From an uncultured Clostridia bacterium (lineage in GTDB: Bacteria; Bacillota; Clostridia; Christensenellales; UBA1242), in contig CANBAX010000024.1 of the NCBI GenBank assembly GCA_947366645.1, positions 1 to 10,362 on the forward strand: 10,362 nt of DNA, written 5' to 3'. Shown piece after piece: positions 1 to 7,537 of this stretch. A model generated the notes under the pieces. The model made no database searches and was not told the origin of the DNA. It saw only the letters and a list, made by a program, of their open reading frames with translations. Positions within the stretch are counted from its first letter, which is position 1. The number at the start of each line of letters is the position of its first letter. The position numbers were made by a program, and so were the translations under genes.

Positions 1-77
1 ACCATATCGGTGGCTTCACAAGCTCGCAAGAAGTATATGACTATCTTACAGGGCAAGGTTATTCTGTACAAAGTTAA
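1..77 (+). CDS. C-terminal tail of an unidentified protein (partial)
   Basis: Reading in frame from base 3 gives 24 residues beginning HIGGFTSSQEV and ending GYSVQS, followed by TAA at 75-77. The composition looks like real protein (a glycine-rich turn, then a short amphipathic helix). The stop lies 17 bases before a strong hairpin terminator, as expected for the end of a transcript. I do not recognise the family from so short a tail. The gene enters from beyond the left edge and converges on nifJ. Confidence 0.5.
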   Translation, partial: HIGGFTSSQEVYDYLTGQGYSVQS

Positions 78-93
78 ACAGCCTTTAAGACGA

Positions 94-118
94 AAAAAAG
101 AGGTTAAACCTCTTTTTT
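94..118. terminator. Bidirectional intrinsic terminator between convergent genes
   Basis: A perfect 10-bp stem, AAAAAAGAGG (94-103) with CCTCTTTTTT (109-118), encloses a five-base loop, TTAAA. The T tract serves + strand transcription from the upstream gene. The A tract becomes a U tract for nifJ on the - strand. The loop contains the nifJ stop codon (104-106), so the two convergent genes share one very compact terminator. Confidence 0.85.
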
Positions 119-3100
119 CAAATCTTCATATCGTTCAATAGCAAATTGTTTGTTTTCTTCAAGTAGGTGTTTTTTACCTTCATTTTCTAGTGTAATGGCG
201 TATCTACGTTCGCTACGAAGGAAATCAAAGTATTTATCTGCGTCAAGTTCACTTTCAAGATAAAGCTTATCTTCGCTTGGGTTATATCTGTACAGTGGCC
301 AGTATCCGCATTCAACTGCTTTCTTCATTTCAAGTAAACTATTTTCCATATTAAAACCTTGATTTACGCAGGTGGAGTAAGCAAGTATAAGACTTGGTCC
401 ATTATGTGCTTCTGCTTCTTTAAAAGCACGAATGCACTGCGTCATATCAGCACCAATAGCCACCTCGGCAACATAAACATTTGGATAACTCATTGCAATT
501 CTTCCAAGATTTTTCTTGTGGGTGTTTTTTCCGCCGTCATTAAGCTTGACGCTTGCTCCCATAGGTGTAGATTTACTACTTTGTCCCCCAGTATTGGAGT
601 AGGATTCATTGTCGAGGACTAAAATGTTAACATTTTCACCGCTTGCAAGCACATGGTCAAGCCCTCCAAAACCTATATCGTATGCCCAGCCATCTCCGCC
701 AATTATCCAAACGCTTTTTTCAGAAGCCGAGTTGTATTGACTGCCTAGTTTCAAACCAAGTCCAAACTCAGCATTATCTTCAAACAGACTGTTTGCCCAA
801 GCAGGTCCTTTTCCCTCGCTATTTTTAGTAAATGGACAGGAAGGGTAAGAGCCTGCATAAATACTGGAACAGCCAGTCGCATTCGCGATTAGCATTTTTT
901 CTCCAAACAACATAGAGGCAAGCTTGATATATGGAGTCTCTCCACAGCCCGCACAAGCGTCTGGGAACTCGAAATAACTTTCGTTAAATTGACAACCTTT
1001 AGGGAAGTTATCGCTAAATAATGTTTGTTTAAGCTTAGGTAAGTTTTGTGTAATGCGGTAATTATTTCGCTCTTCTTCCAAAATGTCCTCGGCTTCAAAC
1101 ATCTGAAGTGCCTTGTTAATAGCAGGGCAGGTCTTTGCACAAACGCCACAGCCGGTACAGTCCTCAGGGGAGAGCTGAATTTTGTAAAGTGCGTTCTTAA
1201 TCCCTAATGCCGCTTTGAAGATATCTTTGTTTTCGCAAGCGGTATCTTCTACAAGTACAGCACGAAGTGCTGAATGAGGGCAAGCAAGCACGCATTGCCC
1301 ACACTGAATACAGTTATCTTTAATCCATTTAGGCAGCCGTGAAGCAATGTTACGCTTTTCAAATTTAGAGGTGTCAGTAGGCACGCAACCATTTGGACTA
1401 AATTTAGAAACGGGTATATTATTGCCTTCTAGGTTTGAAATCGGCTTAAATATATCTTCGTAATACCTGCCACTGCCGGTATCAATGTGCTTATTTTTAA
1501 CGCCATGAAGGGTATAAGGATTTACTTCTATAATCGCGTCAAGTGAGTCCGCCATAGCGTTTAGATTTTTGTTGATTACATCTTGCCCCTTTCTTGCAAA
1601 GGTCTTTTTAATTTGCTCGCTCATCATACGCACAGCATCATCTTTTTCAAGCAGACGTGTTGCGCAGAATAAAGCTGTTTGCATAATAATGTTAATTTTT
1701 TCTCCAAGTCCGTTCTTATTCGCAATTTTGTGGCCGTTAATGAGGAAAAGTCGGGCATGTTTTTCTTGAAGGGTACGTACATAATTTTCTGGTAAAACCT
1801 TGTCAATTTCCTTTCCGTCAAAAATAGAATTAATAATTACAACACCATTAGGCTTCAGCCCCTTAAGACAGTCATATTTGTGTACAAAAGAAAAATTGCC
1901 AATAGAAATCACATCGCACTCTTCAAGAAGATAATGACTAAGAATAGGGTTATCGCTTATTCTAAGGTGTGAAATTGTCATGCTTCCAGATTTTTTAGAA
2001 TCGTATTCAAAATATCCTTGTACATATTTGTTAAAACTTTCGCCTAAAATTTTGATGGTGGATTTGCTTGCAGAAACCGAGCCGTCACTTCCAAGTCCAT
2101 ATATTTTTATTTCCTTGTCGCCTAAATTCAGGGAAGGTTTTGTTAGTGGAAGTGAGGAAAAATTCAAATCGTCATTAATTCCCACCGTGAAATCGTTTTT
2201 AGGTTTTGCTTGTGAAAGGTTGTCAATAATTGCTTTTACGCAGGCAGGAGTAAAATCTTTTCCGCCAAGTCCATATCTACCACTAATAATTTCAATGTTT
2301 AACTTATTTTTAAGAATAACATTTGTCACGTCAAGTGAAAGAGGCTCATTTGCACCATCTTCTTTTGTTCTATCCAGCACGCAAATTCTTCTAATTCGGG
2401 CTGGCAGTGCAGAAAGAAAGGTCTTTTCGTCAAATGGGCGGTAAAGTCTAACATTAATTACGCCGGTGTCATGAATGTTGCTGTTTTTAATGTATTCCTT
2501 GATAACTTCATTGCTGCTTCCAATAGAGACTATTACTTTTGTCGCATTTGGATTACCATAGTATTCAAAAGTATGGTACTGCCTGCCAGTCAATTTTTTA
2601 AAGTCCGCAAAAATATTTTCCAAACAACTTGGAATTTGTTTGAATTTACCTGCACTTGCCTCTCTATTTTGGAAAAACACATCGGGATTTTGTGCCGTGC
2701 CAAACTGTGAAGGGTGGTCTGGGGAAAGGGCGTTAATTTTAAAATCTGCCTTTTCAACTAATTCCTTTGTAAATAGACTTTTAATTTCATTATCTTCAAG
2801 CCCCTCAATTTTCTGTATTTCATGGCTAATTCTAAAGCCGTCAAAGAAGTGTAGTACGGGGTTAGATGACTTTAGTGCAAGCAGATGAGAGCAAAACGCC
2901 ATATCATGACACTCTTGAACGCTACTTGAAGCCAGCATAGTAACCCCAGTCATACGGGTTGCCATTACATCGCTATGGTCACCAAAGATATTAAGTGCGT
3001 GACTTGCCACACTGCGAGATGCTACGTGAATAACCGCAGGCAAAGACTCGGCAACAATTTTGTATAAATTAGGAATCATAAGCAGCAGGCCTTGGCTTGC

Positions 3101-3349
3101 CGTAAAGGTGGTGGAAAGCCCGCCAGAAAGAAGGGCACCATGAAGGGTGCCGGCAACGCCAGCTTCACTTTGCATTTCTATCATTTTCACACTTTCGCCA
3201 AAGATGTTCTTTTCGCCCTTTGCATTAATTGCACTGGCGTATTCAGCCATAGGTGTAGAAGGTGTAATTGGGTAAATAGGAATAATTTCACTACATTTAT
3301 ATGCTACCTGAGCGACGGCACTACAACCGTCAACAATAATTTTTTTCAT
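104..3349 (-). CDS. nifJ: Pyruvate:ferredoxin (flavodoxin) oxidoreductase, homodimeric type
   Basis: This enzyme converts pyruvate and CoA to acetyl-CoA and CO2 while reducing ferredoxin or flavodoxin, a core step of anaerobic energy metabolism in the cytoplasm. The 1081 residues carry the full single-chain domain order. The N-terminal pyrimidine domain has YPITPST (26-32) and the SRS...FGDHSDVM stretch (111-129). FGTAQNPDVFFQNREA lies near 216-231. A CoA/gamma-type domain spans roughly 410-600, and the EKR motif is at 664-666. Two 4Fe-4S motifs follow: C680/683/686/690 and C731/734/737/741. The TPP domain has GDGWAYDIGFGG (885-896), and the third cluster is probably held by C799, C802, C827 and C994. 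The start is supported by AGGAG five bases upstream and the standard MKKIIVDG opening. It is about 90 residues shorter than typical enzymes. Most of the loss is a helical insert normally found between EFGLG (861-865) and KSVWIIGGDG (878-887). Confidence 0.97.
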   Translation of the reverse strand: MKKIIVDGCSAVAQVAYKCSEIIPIYPITPSTPMAEYASAINAKGEKNIFGESVKMIEMQSEAGVAGTLHGALLSGGLSTTFTASQGLLLMIPNLYKIVAESLPAVIHVASRSVASHALNIFGDHSDVMATRMTGVTMLASSSVQECHDMAFCSHLLALKSSNPVLHFFDGFRISHEIQKIEGLEDNEIKSLFTKELVEKADFKINALSPDHPSQFGTAQNPDVFFQNREASAGKFKQIPSCLENIFADFKKLTGRQYHTFEYYGNPNATKVIVSIGSSNEVIKEYIKNSNIHDTGVINVRLYRPFDEKTFLSALPARIRRICVLDRTKEDGANEPLSLDVTNVILKNKLNIEIISGRYGLGGKDFTPACVKAIIDNLSQAKPKNDFTVGINDDLNFSSLPLTKPSLNLGDKEIKIYGLGSDGSVSASKSTIKILGESFNKYVQGYFEYDSKKSGSMTISHLRISDNPILSHYLLEECDVISIGNFSFVHKYDCLKGLKPNGVVIINSIFDGKEIDKVLPENYVRTLQEKHARLFLINGHKIANKNGLGEKINIIMQTALFCATRLLEKDDAVRMMSEQIKKTFARKGQDVINKNLNAMADSLDAIIEVNPYTLHGVKNKHIDTGSGRYYEDIFKPISNLEGNNIPVSKFSPNGCVPTDTSKFEKRNIASRLPKWIKDNCIQCGQCVLACPHSALRAVLVEDTACENKDIFKAALGIKNALYKIQLSPEDCTGCGVCAKTCPAINKALQMFEAEDILEEERNNYRITQNLPKLKQTLFSDNFPKGCQFNESYFEFPDACAGCGETPYIKLASMLFGEKMLIANATGCSSIYAGSYPSCPFTKNSEGKGPAWANSLFEDNAEFGLGLKLGSQYNSASEKSVWIIGGDGWAYDIGFGGLDHVLASGENVNILVLDNESYSNTGGQSSKSTPMGASVKLNDGGKNTHKKNLGRIAMSYPNVYVAEVAIGADMTQCIRAFKEAEAHNGPSLILAYSTCVNQGFNMENSLLEMKKAVECGYWPLYRYNPSEDKLYLESELDADKYFDFLRSERRYAITLENEGKKHLLEENKQFAIERYEDLKKEV

Positions 3350-3365
3350 AAAAACTCCTAACGAA

Positions 3366-3395
3366 AGTATACCGCCTTTGCTTATGTATAGTCAA
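3366..3395 (-). promoter_or_regulatory. nifJ promoter with a very short leader
   Basis: On the - strand, TTGACT (3395-3390) and TATACT (3371-3366) are separated by 18 bp. Each matches the sigma-A consensus at five of six positions. A start seven bases beyond the -10 falls at about 3359. The leader would then be about 10 nt and would begin with the ribosome site AGGAG (3359-3355). No room remains for a riboswitch or attenuator. Confidence 0.7.
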
Positions 3396-3425
3396 AGGAA
3401 ATTGAGGTTTTTATTATAGTTTTAT

Positions 3426-3454
3426 TTGTTTTTTTAAATAAAATTATATATACT
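3426..3454 (+). promoter_or_regulatory. truA promoter, predicted leaderless
   Basis: TATACT at 3449-3454 lies only six bases before the truA ATG (3461). The best -35 at 17-bp spacing is a weak TTGTTT (3426-3431). The usual seven-base distance puts the transcription start on the A of the ATG. No Shine-Dalgarno precedes the gene, which agrees with a leaderless message. The region is AT-rich, so chance matches are possible. Confidence 0.5.
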
Positions 3455-3460
3455 TTAGTT

Positions 3461-4195
3461 ATGAAAAGAATATGTCTTACAATTCAATATGATGGCAGTG
3501 GATTTTATGGTTGGCAAAAGCAGGAAGGTTTTCGTACTGTGCAGGGGGAAGTTGAAAAGGCACTTTCCATAGTTTTAGACGGCGAGTGTGAAGTTTTTGC
3601 TAGTGGAAGAACGGACGCCGGTGTCCATGCGCTGGGGCAAACAGCACATTTTGATATGGCTCTTCCTATTCCAGTCTCCCGCCTTGCAGATGTACTTAAT
3701 AGTCTGCTACCAGAGGATATTGCAATAAAAAAAGCGGTTGAAGTAGATAGTGATTTTCATGCTCGATTTTCTATCAAACGGAAATGTTATGAATATAGGG
3801 TGTACACAGGAAAGACAAAAAGATGTTTAAGTTCACGCTATGAGGGGTGGGTTAAAAATCCTTTAGATGTTGATAAAATGATTAGGGCGGCAAAGATGTT
3901 TGTTGGCACACACAACTTTCAGGGGTATTGCTCTTCATCAGCCACAGTAAGTGATTATACGCGTACCATTTATGACATTAGGATAACGAAAAAGAAGGAT
4001 ATGCTATCCTTTGAAGTGGAAGGCAGTGGCTTTTTATATAATATGGTTAGGATACTTGTCGGCACTCTTATAGATATAGGCAGGGGCAAACTTACCGAAA
4101 AAAGTGCTAAAGAGGCACTTGAAAAACAGGATAGAAGTAAGGCAGGTGTAACCATGCCACCAAACGGCTTATATCTAAAATGGACAAAGTATTAA
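3461..4195 (+). CDS. truA: tRNA pseudouridine(38-40) synthase
   Basis: TruA isomerises uridine to pseudouridine at positions 38-40 of the tRNA anticodon stem-loop. The 244-residue length is normal for the family. The opening MKRICLTIQYDGSGFYGWQ is canonical. The catalytic motif SGRTDAGVHALGQ has its aspartate at residue 52. The conserved KCYEYRVY stretch follows near 109-116, GTHNFQGY lies near 149-156, GSGFLYNMVRILVGT near 193-207, and GLYLKW closes the chain. The start cannot move upstream and matches homologues, yet no ribosome site is present. The -10 hexamer sits six bases before the ATG, so the message is probably leaderless. nifJ is divergent and alaS follows 49 bp downstream with its own promoter signals. 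Confidence 0.96.
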   Translation: MKRICLTIQYDGSGFYGWQKQEGFRTVQGEVEKALSIVLDGECEVFASGRTDAGVHALGQTAHFDMALPIPVSRLADVLNSLLPEDIAIKKAVEVDSDFHARFSIKRKCYEYRVYTGKTKRCLSSRYEGWVKNPLDVDKMIRAAKMFVGTHNFQGYCSSSATVSDYTRTIYDIRITKKKDMLSFEVEGSGFLYNMVRILVGTLIDIGRGKLTEKSAKEALEKQDRSKAGVTMPPNGLYLKWTKY

Positions 4196-4220
4196 TTGCT
4201 TGCGAAATTAAAATACTTGT
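4184..4220. repeat. Imperfect inverted repeat at the truA end / alaS promoter
   Basis: ACAAAGTATTAATT (4184-4197) faces AATTAAAATACTTGT (4206-4220) across eight bases. The arms match apart from small bulges. It covers the truA stop and the -35 and spacer of the alaS promoter. No T tract follows, so it is a poor intrinsic terminator. It could stabilise the truA 3' end or act as an operator for alaS, but neither role is shown by sequence alone. Confidence 0.45.
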
Positions 4221-4239
4221 GATAAAATAAAGAACGGAG
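4200..4239 (+). promoter_or_regulatory. alaS promoter and ribosome binding site
   Basis: A -35 candidate TTGCGA (4200-4205) is followed after 17 bp by TAAAAT (4223-4228). A TGn extension lies just before the -10. The predicted start near 4235 leaves a leader of about 10 nt that begins next to GGAG (4236-4239), five bases from the ATG. The same GTGATAAAAT string recurs at the next gene. The truA-alaS gap is only 49 bp, so the T-box leader common on Bacillota synthetase genes is absent. Confidence 0.6.
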
Positions 4240-4244
4240 AAAAC

Positions 4245-6065
4245 ATGAAAACAGATAGACAATTAAAAGAATTATGGTTTGAATTTTTTGAGAAACATGG
4301 GTTTAAAAAAGTGCAGGGGTATTCTATCATTCCAGAGAATGACCCAACAGTGCTTTTCACCACTGCTGGTATGCACCCACTTGTGCCATATCTGCTTGGC
4401 GAAAAGCACCCAGCGGGAGATAAAATATTTGATGTGCAAAGATGTATAAGGACAAATGATATAGACGAAGTTGGCGATAATAGTCATCTTACTTTTTTTG
4501 AAATGCTTGGCAACTGGTATTTAGGCAGTTGTCCAAAGGAAGAGATGGTTGCGCTTTCCTTTGAATTTCTGACAAGTAAAAAGTATTTAGCTATTCCAGT
4601 AGAGAAACTTGCTGTCAGCGTTTTTGCTGGCGACGAGGTTGCGCCAAGAGATGAAGAAACGGCAACGGCTTGGGAAAGATGCGGGGTAAAAAAGGAAAAT
4701 ATATTCTTCCTACCAAAAGAAAATAACTGGTGGGCACTAGGCGGCGGAGTAGGACCATGTGGGCCGGATAGTGAAATGTTTATCGACACCGGCAAACCAA
4801 AGTGTTGTGAAACCTGCTCACCAGCCTGCGACTGCGGAAAATACCTAGAGGTTTGGAATGATGTTTTCATGCAGTATAAAGTGGAAAAAGCAGGAGAAAG
4901 TGCGGTAAAACTTGCCCGACCAAATATCGACACGGGTATGGGGTTAGAGCGTGCCGTTCTTGTACTTAACAACTCAACAAGTGTTTATGATACTGGTTGC
5001 CTTAGAAGAGTGATAGAATTTATAGAAAGTAAGGCAGATAAAAGCTATGAAGAAAGCGACGCCACTAAACGTAGTTACCGCATTATCACCGACCACCTTC
5101 GCTCCTCAACCTTTATACTTGGTGATGAGCGTGGTGTAACACCTTCCAATGTGGGGCAGGGATATATTCTTCGTAGATTTATTCGCAGAAGCGTAAATTG
5201 TGCAAGAAATATCGGCTTAGAAGCTAAATACTTCGCAGATATCGCAGATATATATATTAAAGAATATGGACAAGACTATCAAGATATTAAAGCAAATGGC
5301 GAAAAGATTAAGGAAGAACTTATCAAAGAGGTAGAAAGATTTTCTAAGGCGCTTGAAGAAGGTCATAGAGAATTTGAAAAAACTATCAAAGGTATTGAAA
5401 GACATAAAGAGTTTGCAAAAGAGGGCGAAGTTGTAGAAAATATCATTTCTGGTAAAGCTGCCTTCAGACTTTATGACACCTTTGGTTTTCCTATAGAGCT
5501 TACAAAGGAACTTGCAAAAGAGCGAGGTTACGCGGTTGACGAAAAAGGTTTTGCTGAAAAGTTTGAGGAGCATCAAGAAAAATCTCGTCAAGCCTCAGCA
5601 GGTCAGTTTAAAGGTGGTCTTGCAGATAATTCAAAACAGAGTGCCTTTCTTCATACAGCAACACACTTAATGCTTGCGGGCTTACGAAAAATGTTTGGCG
5701 AGGGAGTATATCAAAGAGGCTCAAATATCACCCCTGAAAGGCTACGTTTTGACTTTAATCTTGACCATAAAATGACAGAGGAAGAACTTAAAACTCTCGA
5801 AGACTTTGTAAATGACGCAATTTCACGTGCTATACCAGTAAGAATGGAGGTTATGAGCGTAGAAAAGGCAAAAGAAAGTGGAGCTCTTGGCATATTTACA
5901 AATAAATATGGTGACGAAGTAAAGGTGTATACGATAGGCGAGGTCAGCAAAGAAATTTGTGGAGGCCCACACGCAGAAAACACGAAAGACCTTCATCATT
6001 TTAAAATAGTAAAAGAGGAATCTTCATCAAGCGGAATTAGAAGAATAAAAGCAATTTTGGATTGA
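4245..6065 (+). CDS. alaS: Compact alanine--tRNA ligase
   Basis: The enzyme charges tRNA-Ala with alanine. At 606 residues it is far below the usual ~870. The class II core is complete: TTAGMHPLVPYLLGEKHP (39-56), CIRTNDIDEVGD (67-78), TFFEMLGNW (83-91) and motif 3 GMGLERA (231-237). A cysteine cluster (187, 188, 191, 195, 197) may bind zinc. The helical tRNA-recognition region spans about 250-450. An editing-type domain follows directly, with HTATH (470-474) and CGGPH (572-576) as the expected zinc ligands. The ~100-residue beta-barrel that normally precedes HTATH is missing, reduced to about a dozen residues. The C-terminal DHHA1/C-Ala domain is also absent: the chain stops just after SGIRRIKAIL. 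The phrasing resembles short AlaRS of Patescibacteria-like lineages, from memory. It is intact, not truncated by mutation. Confidence 0.93.
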   Translation: MKTDRQLKELWFEFFEKHGFKKVQGYSIIPENDPTVLFTTAGMHPLVPYLLGEKHPAGDKIFDVQRCIRTNDIDEVGDNSHLTFFEMLGNWYLGSCPKEEMVALSFEFLTSKKYLAIPVEKLAVSVFAGDEVAPRDEETATAWERCGVKKENIFFLPKENNWWALGGGVGPCGPDSEMFIDTGKPKCCETCSPACDCGKYLEVWNDVFMQYKVEKAGESAVKLARPNIDTGMGLERAVLVLNNSTSVYDTGCLRRVIEFIESKADKSYEESDATKRSYRIITDHLRSSTFILGDERGVTPSNVGQGYILRRFIRRSVNCARNIGLEAKYFADIADIYIKEYGQDYQDIKANGEKIKEELIKEVERFSKALEEGHREFEKTIKGIERHKEFAKEGEVVENIISGKAAFRLYDTFGFPIELTKELAKERGYAVDEKGFAEKFEEHQEKSRQASAGQFKGGLADNSKQSAFLHTATHLMLAGLRKMFGEGVYQRGSNITPERLRFDFNLDHKMTEEELKTLEDFVNDAISRAIPVRMEVMSVEKAKESGALGIFTNKYGDEVKVYTIGEVSKEICGGPHAENTKDLHHFKIVKEESSSSGIRRIKAILD

Positions 6066-6102
6066 TTTTAGATAGAAAGCGTGATAAAATTAACTTAAGG
6101 AG
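6062..6102 (+). promoter_or_regulatory. Promoter and ribosome site of the solenoid gene
   Basis: TTGATT (6062-6067), overlapping the alaS stop codon, is followed after exactly 17 bp by TAAAAT (6085-6090) with a TGn extension. The predicted start at about 6097 coincides with the first base of AAGGAG (6097-6102), five bases before the ATG at 6108. The GTGATAAAAT core is identical to the one before alaS. Confidence 0.65.
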
Positions 6103-6107
6103 TAATT

Positions 6108-7520
6108 ATGGCAAAGAAGGAGAAGGTAAAAAAAGGTTTTGGAATGTATCTGTTTCTCTTTTTGCTGTTTGTGGCATGTTTGTTTGTGATTTGGGTAATC
6201 GCAATGATGTTTTTACCACAAAGGGTAATCCTCGGTTTACAGTATTATTCATATAATACACAACTGCCAGTAGAAAACACAACAGATAATGGACTAAACC
6301 TTAACTTTGCAAACACAAAAAAGATAGTAATAAATTCAAACTCATCAAACGTACTTATTCAAAAGGCTGATGTTGAGAAGGATAGAGTTTTATTTGTAAA
6401 TAAATCCTTTGGCTTTGCGACGGGCAAAGATAACGTCAAACACTCGCATGAGATAAAATATTTTGATAATACCCTTACTATAAATGTCACCGAGCCACAA
6501 GGCTTTTTGAAGTTGTCAGATAATACACAGGTAATTATTCAACTTCCACTTACAAGTGAATATAACTTTCAAAATACTGAATTTGTAGTTTCAACAGAAA
6601 GTGGCTCTGTAGTTGTTGGCAACACCACAGCCAAGGACGTCGATACTAAACTTAATATTGAAAAACTTTCAGTAAGCACTCAAAGCGGAAACATAAGATT
6701 AACTGAAAATTTAGATAGTAATTTTAATTCATTATTCCTTTCTACTAAAAATGGTAGATGCACAGTTGATAATCCCACTTTGTCATCAGCATCATTAAAA
6801 CTTGTAACAGAAAATGGAAGCTTTTCATTAAAAGACCTTAAGAACTCAACAGGTGGAATAATAGAAGCAAATCTAGGCAATGGAAAACTTAAAGCCGCTT
6901 CAATTACAGGCTCTCTTTCACTTGTATGCAAAGACGCAGAAGTGAATGTTGACACTATTACAAAAGATTTAATTGGCAATAATATGAAGGATATTATAAA
7001 TCGTTCAAAACTTTCAGTTGGTAAGGTGGGCGGCAATATCAGTCTACCATATCTTAAAGATAGTAATCTTACAATAAATGAGGTTGGTGGCGAAGCGAAT
7101 ATTGAATCTACTGGTGGAAACATTGTTATAGGCAGTGAAACAAAGGGTCTTACTAAAACAAGTTATATAAAAACAAAAAAGGGTAATATAAATGTTAAAA
7201 TTTCCGATGATACCATCGTCAAGCACAACTTTGCCACCGAAAGCGGAGATATCAGTATCACTTATTTAAAAGAGCCTAATTCAACAACAAACATTCTATC
7301 CTCTTCTGGAGATGTAAAATTGTATGTAAAAAGTGGCTATAAATTCAAACTTATCATGAAAGATTATGCAGGGAAATTATATGATAAGACAAGCAATAAA
7401 ATAAATATAGAATTTGTCACCGATAATCTTACAAATCCACTGCTTGTAAATGGCTACACGGGGGATACAAAGCTTGTTGATATTTCCACTAATGGTAACA
7501 TCACAGCAAAATTGATATAA
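6108..7520 (+). CDS. Membrane-anchored beta-solenoid protein, DUF4097-like
   Basis: The 470-residue protein has a basic N-terminus (KKEKVKK) and one strong hydrophobic segment at about 12-35. This fits a signal anchor with the remainder outside the cell. I see no lipobox and no sorting signal. From about residue 60 the chain is built of short strands punctuated by turns such as ESGS (164), QSGN (192), KNGR (214), ENGS (235), VGGN (307), TGGN (335), KKGN (357), ESGD (378), SSGD (399) and TNGN (461). Each is followed by alternating hydrophobic residues. That pattern is typical of the DUF4097 family, often annotated as putative adhesin. It predicts a right-handed beta-solenoid. The function is unknown; DUF4097 proteins are often linked to envelope stress or surface roles. 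The start has a good AAGGAG. The gene has its own promoter and no clear terminator after it. Confidence 0.8.
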   Translation: MAKKEKVKKGFGMYLFLFLLFVACLFVIWVIAMMFLPQRVILGLQYYSYNTQLPVENTTDNGLNLNFANTKKIVINSNSSNVLIQKADVEKDRVLFVNKSFGFATGKDNVKHSHEIKYFDNTLTINVTEPQGFLKLSDNTQVIIQLPLTSEYNFQNTEFVVSTESGSVVVGNTTAKDVDTKLNIEKLSVSTQSGNIRLTENLDSNFNSLFLSTKNGRCTVDNPTLSSASLKLVTENGSFSLKDLKNSTGGIIEANLGNGKLKAASITGSLSLVCKDAEVNVDTITKDLIGNNMKDIINRSKLSVGKVGGNISLPYLKDSNLTINEVGGEANIESTGGNIVIGSETKGLTKTSYIKTKKGNINVKISDDTIVKHNFATESGDISITYLKEPNSTTNILSSSGDVKLYVKSGYKFKLIMKDYAGKLYDKTSNKINIEFVTDNLTNPLLVNGYTGDTKLVDISTNGNITAKLI

Positions 7521-7537
7521 CCTGCCTCAGAAACTAA

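Noticed and set aside
1980..2444. 154-codon + strand frame inside nifJ
   Set aside because: It lies antisense to a fully supported nifJ coding region and has low-complexity Ser/Pro/Leu content typical of shadow frames.
4196..4244. T-box or other riboswitch controlling alaS
   Set aside because: The whole truA-alaS gap is 49 bp and the predicted leader about 10 nt, too short for a T-box.
4484..4972. 162-codon - strand frame inside alaS
   Set aside because: It is antisense to conserved AlaRS motifs. No independent promoter, ribosome site or recognisable domain.
7521..7537. Frameshift linking the solenoid gene to the JAMM frame
   Set aside because: The solenoid frame ends in TAA at 7518-7520 and the JAMM frame is closed by TAA at 7535-7537. 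No slippery site or domain logic joins them.
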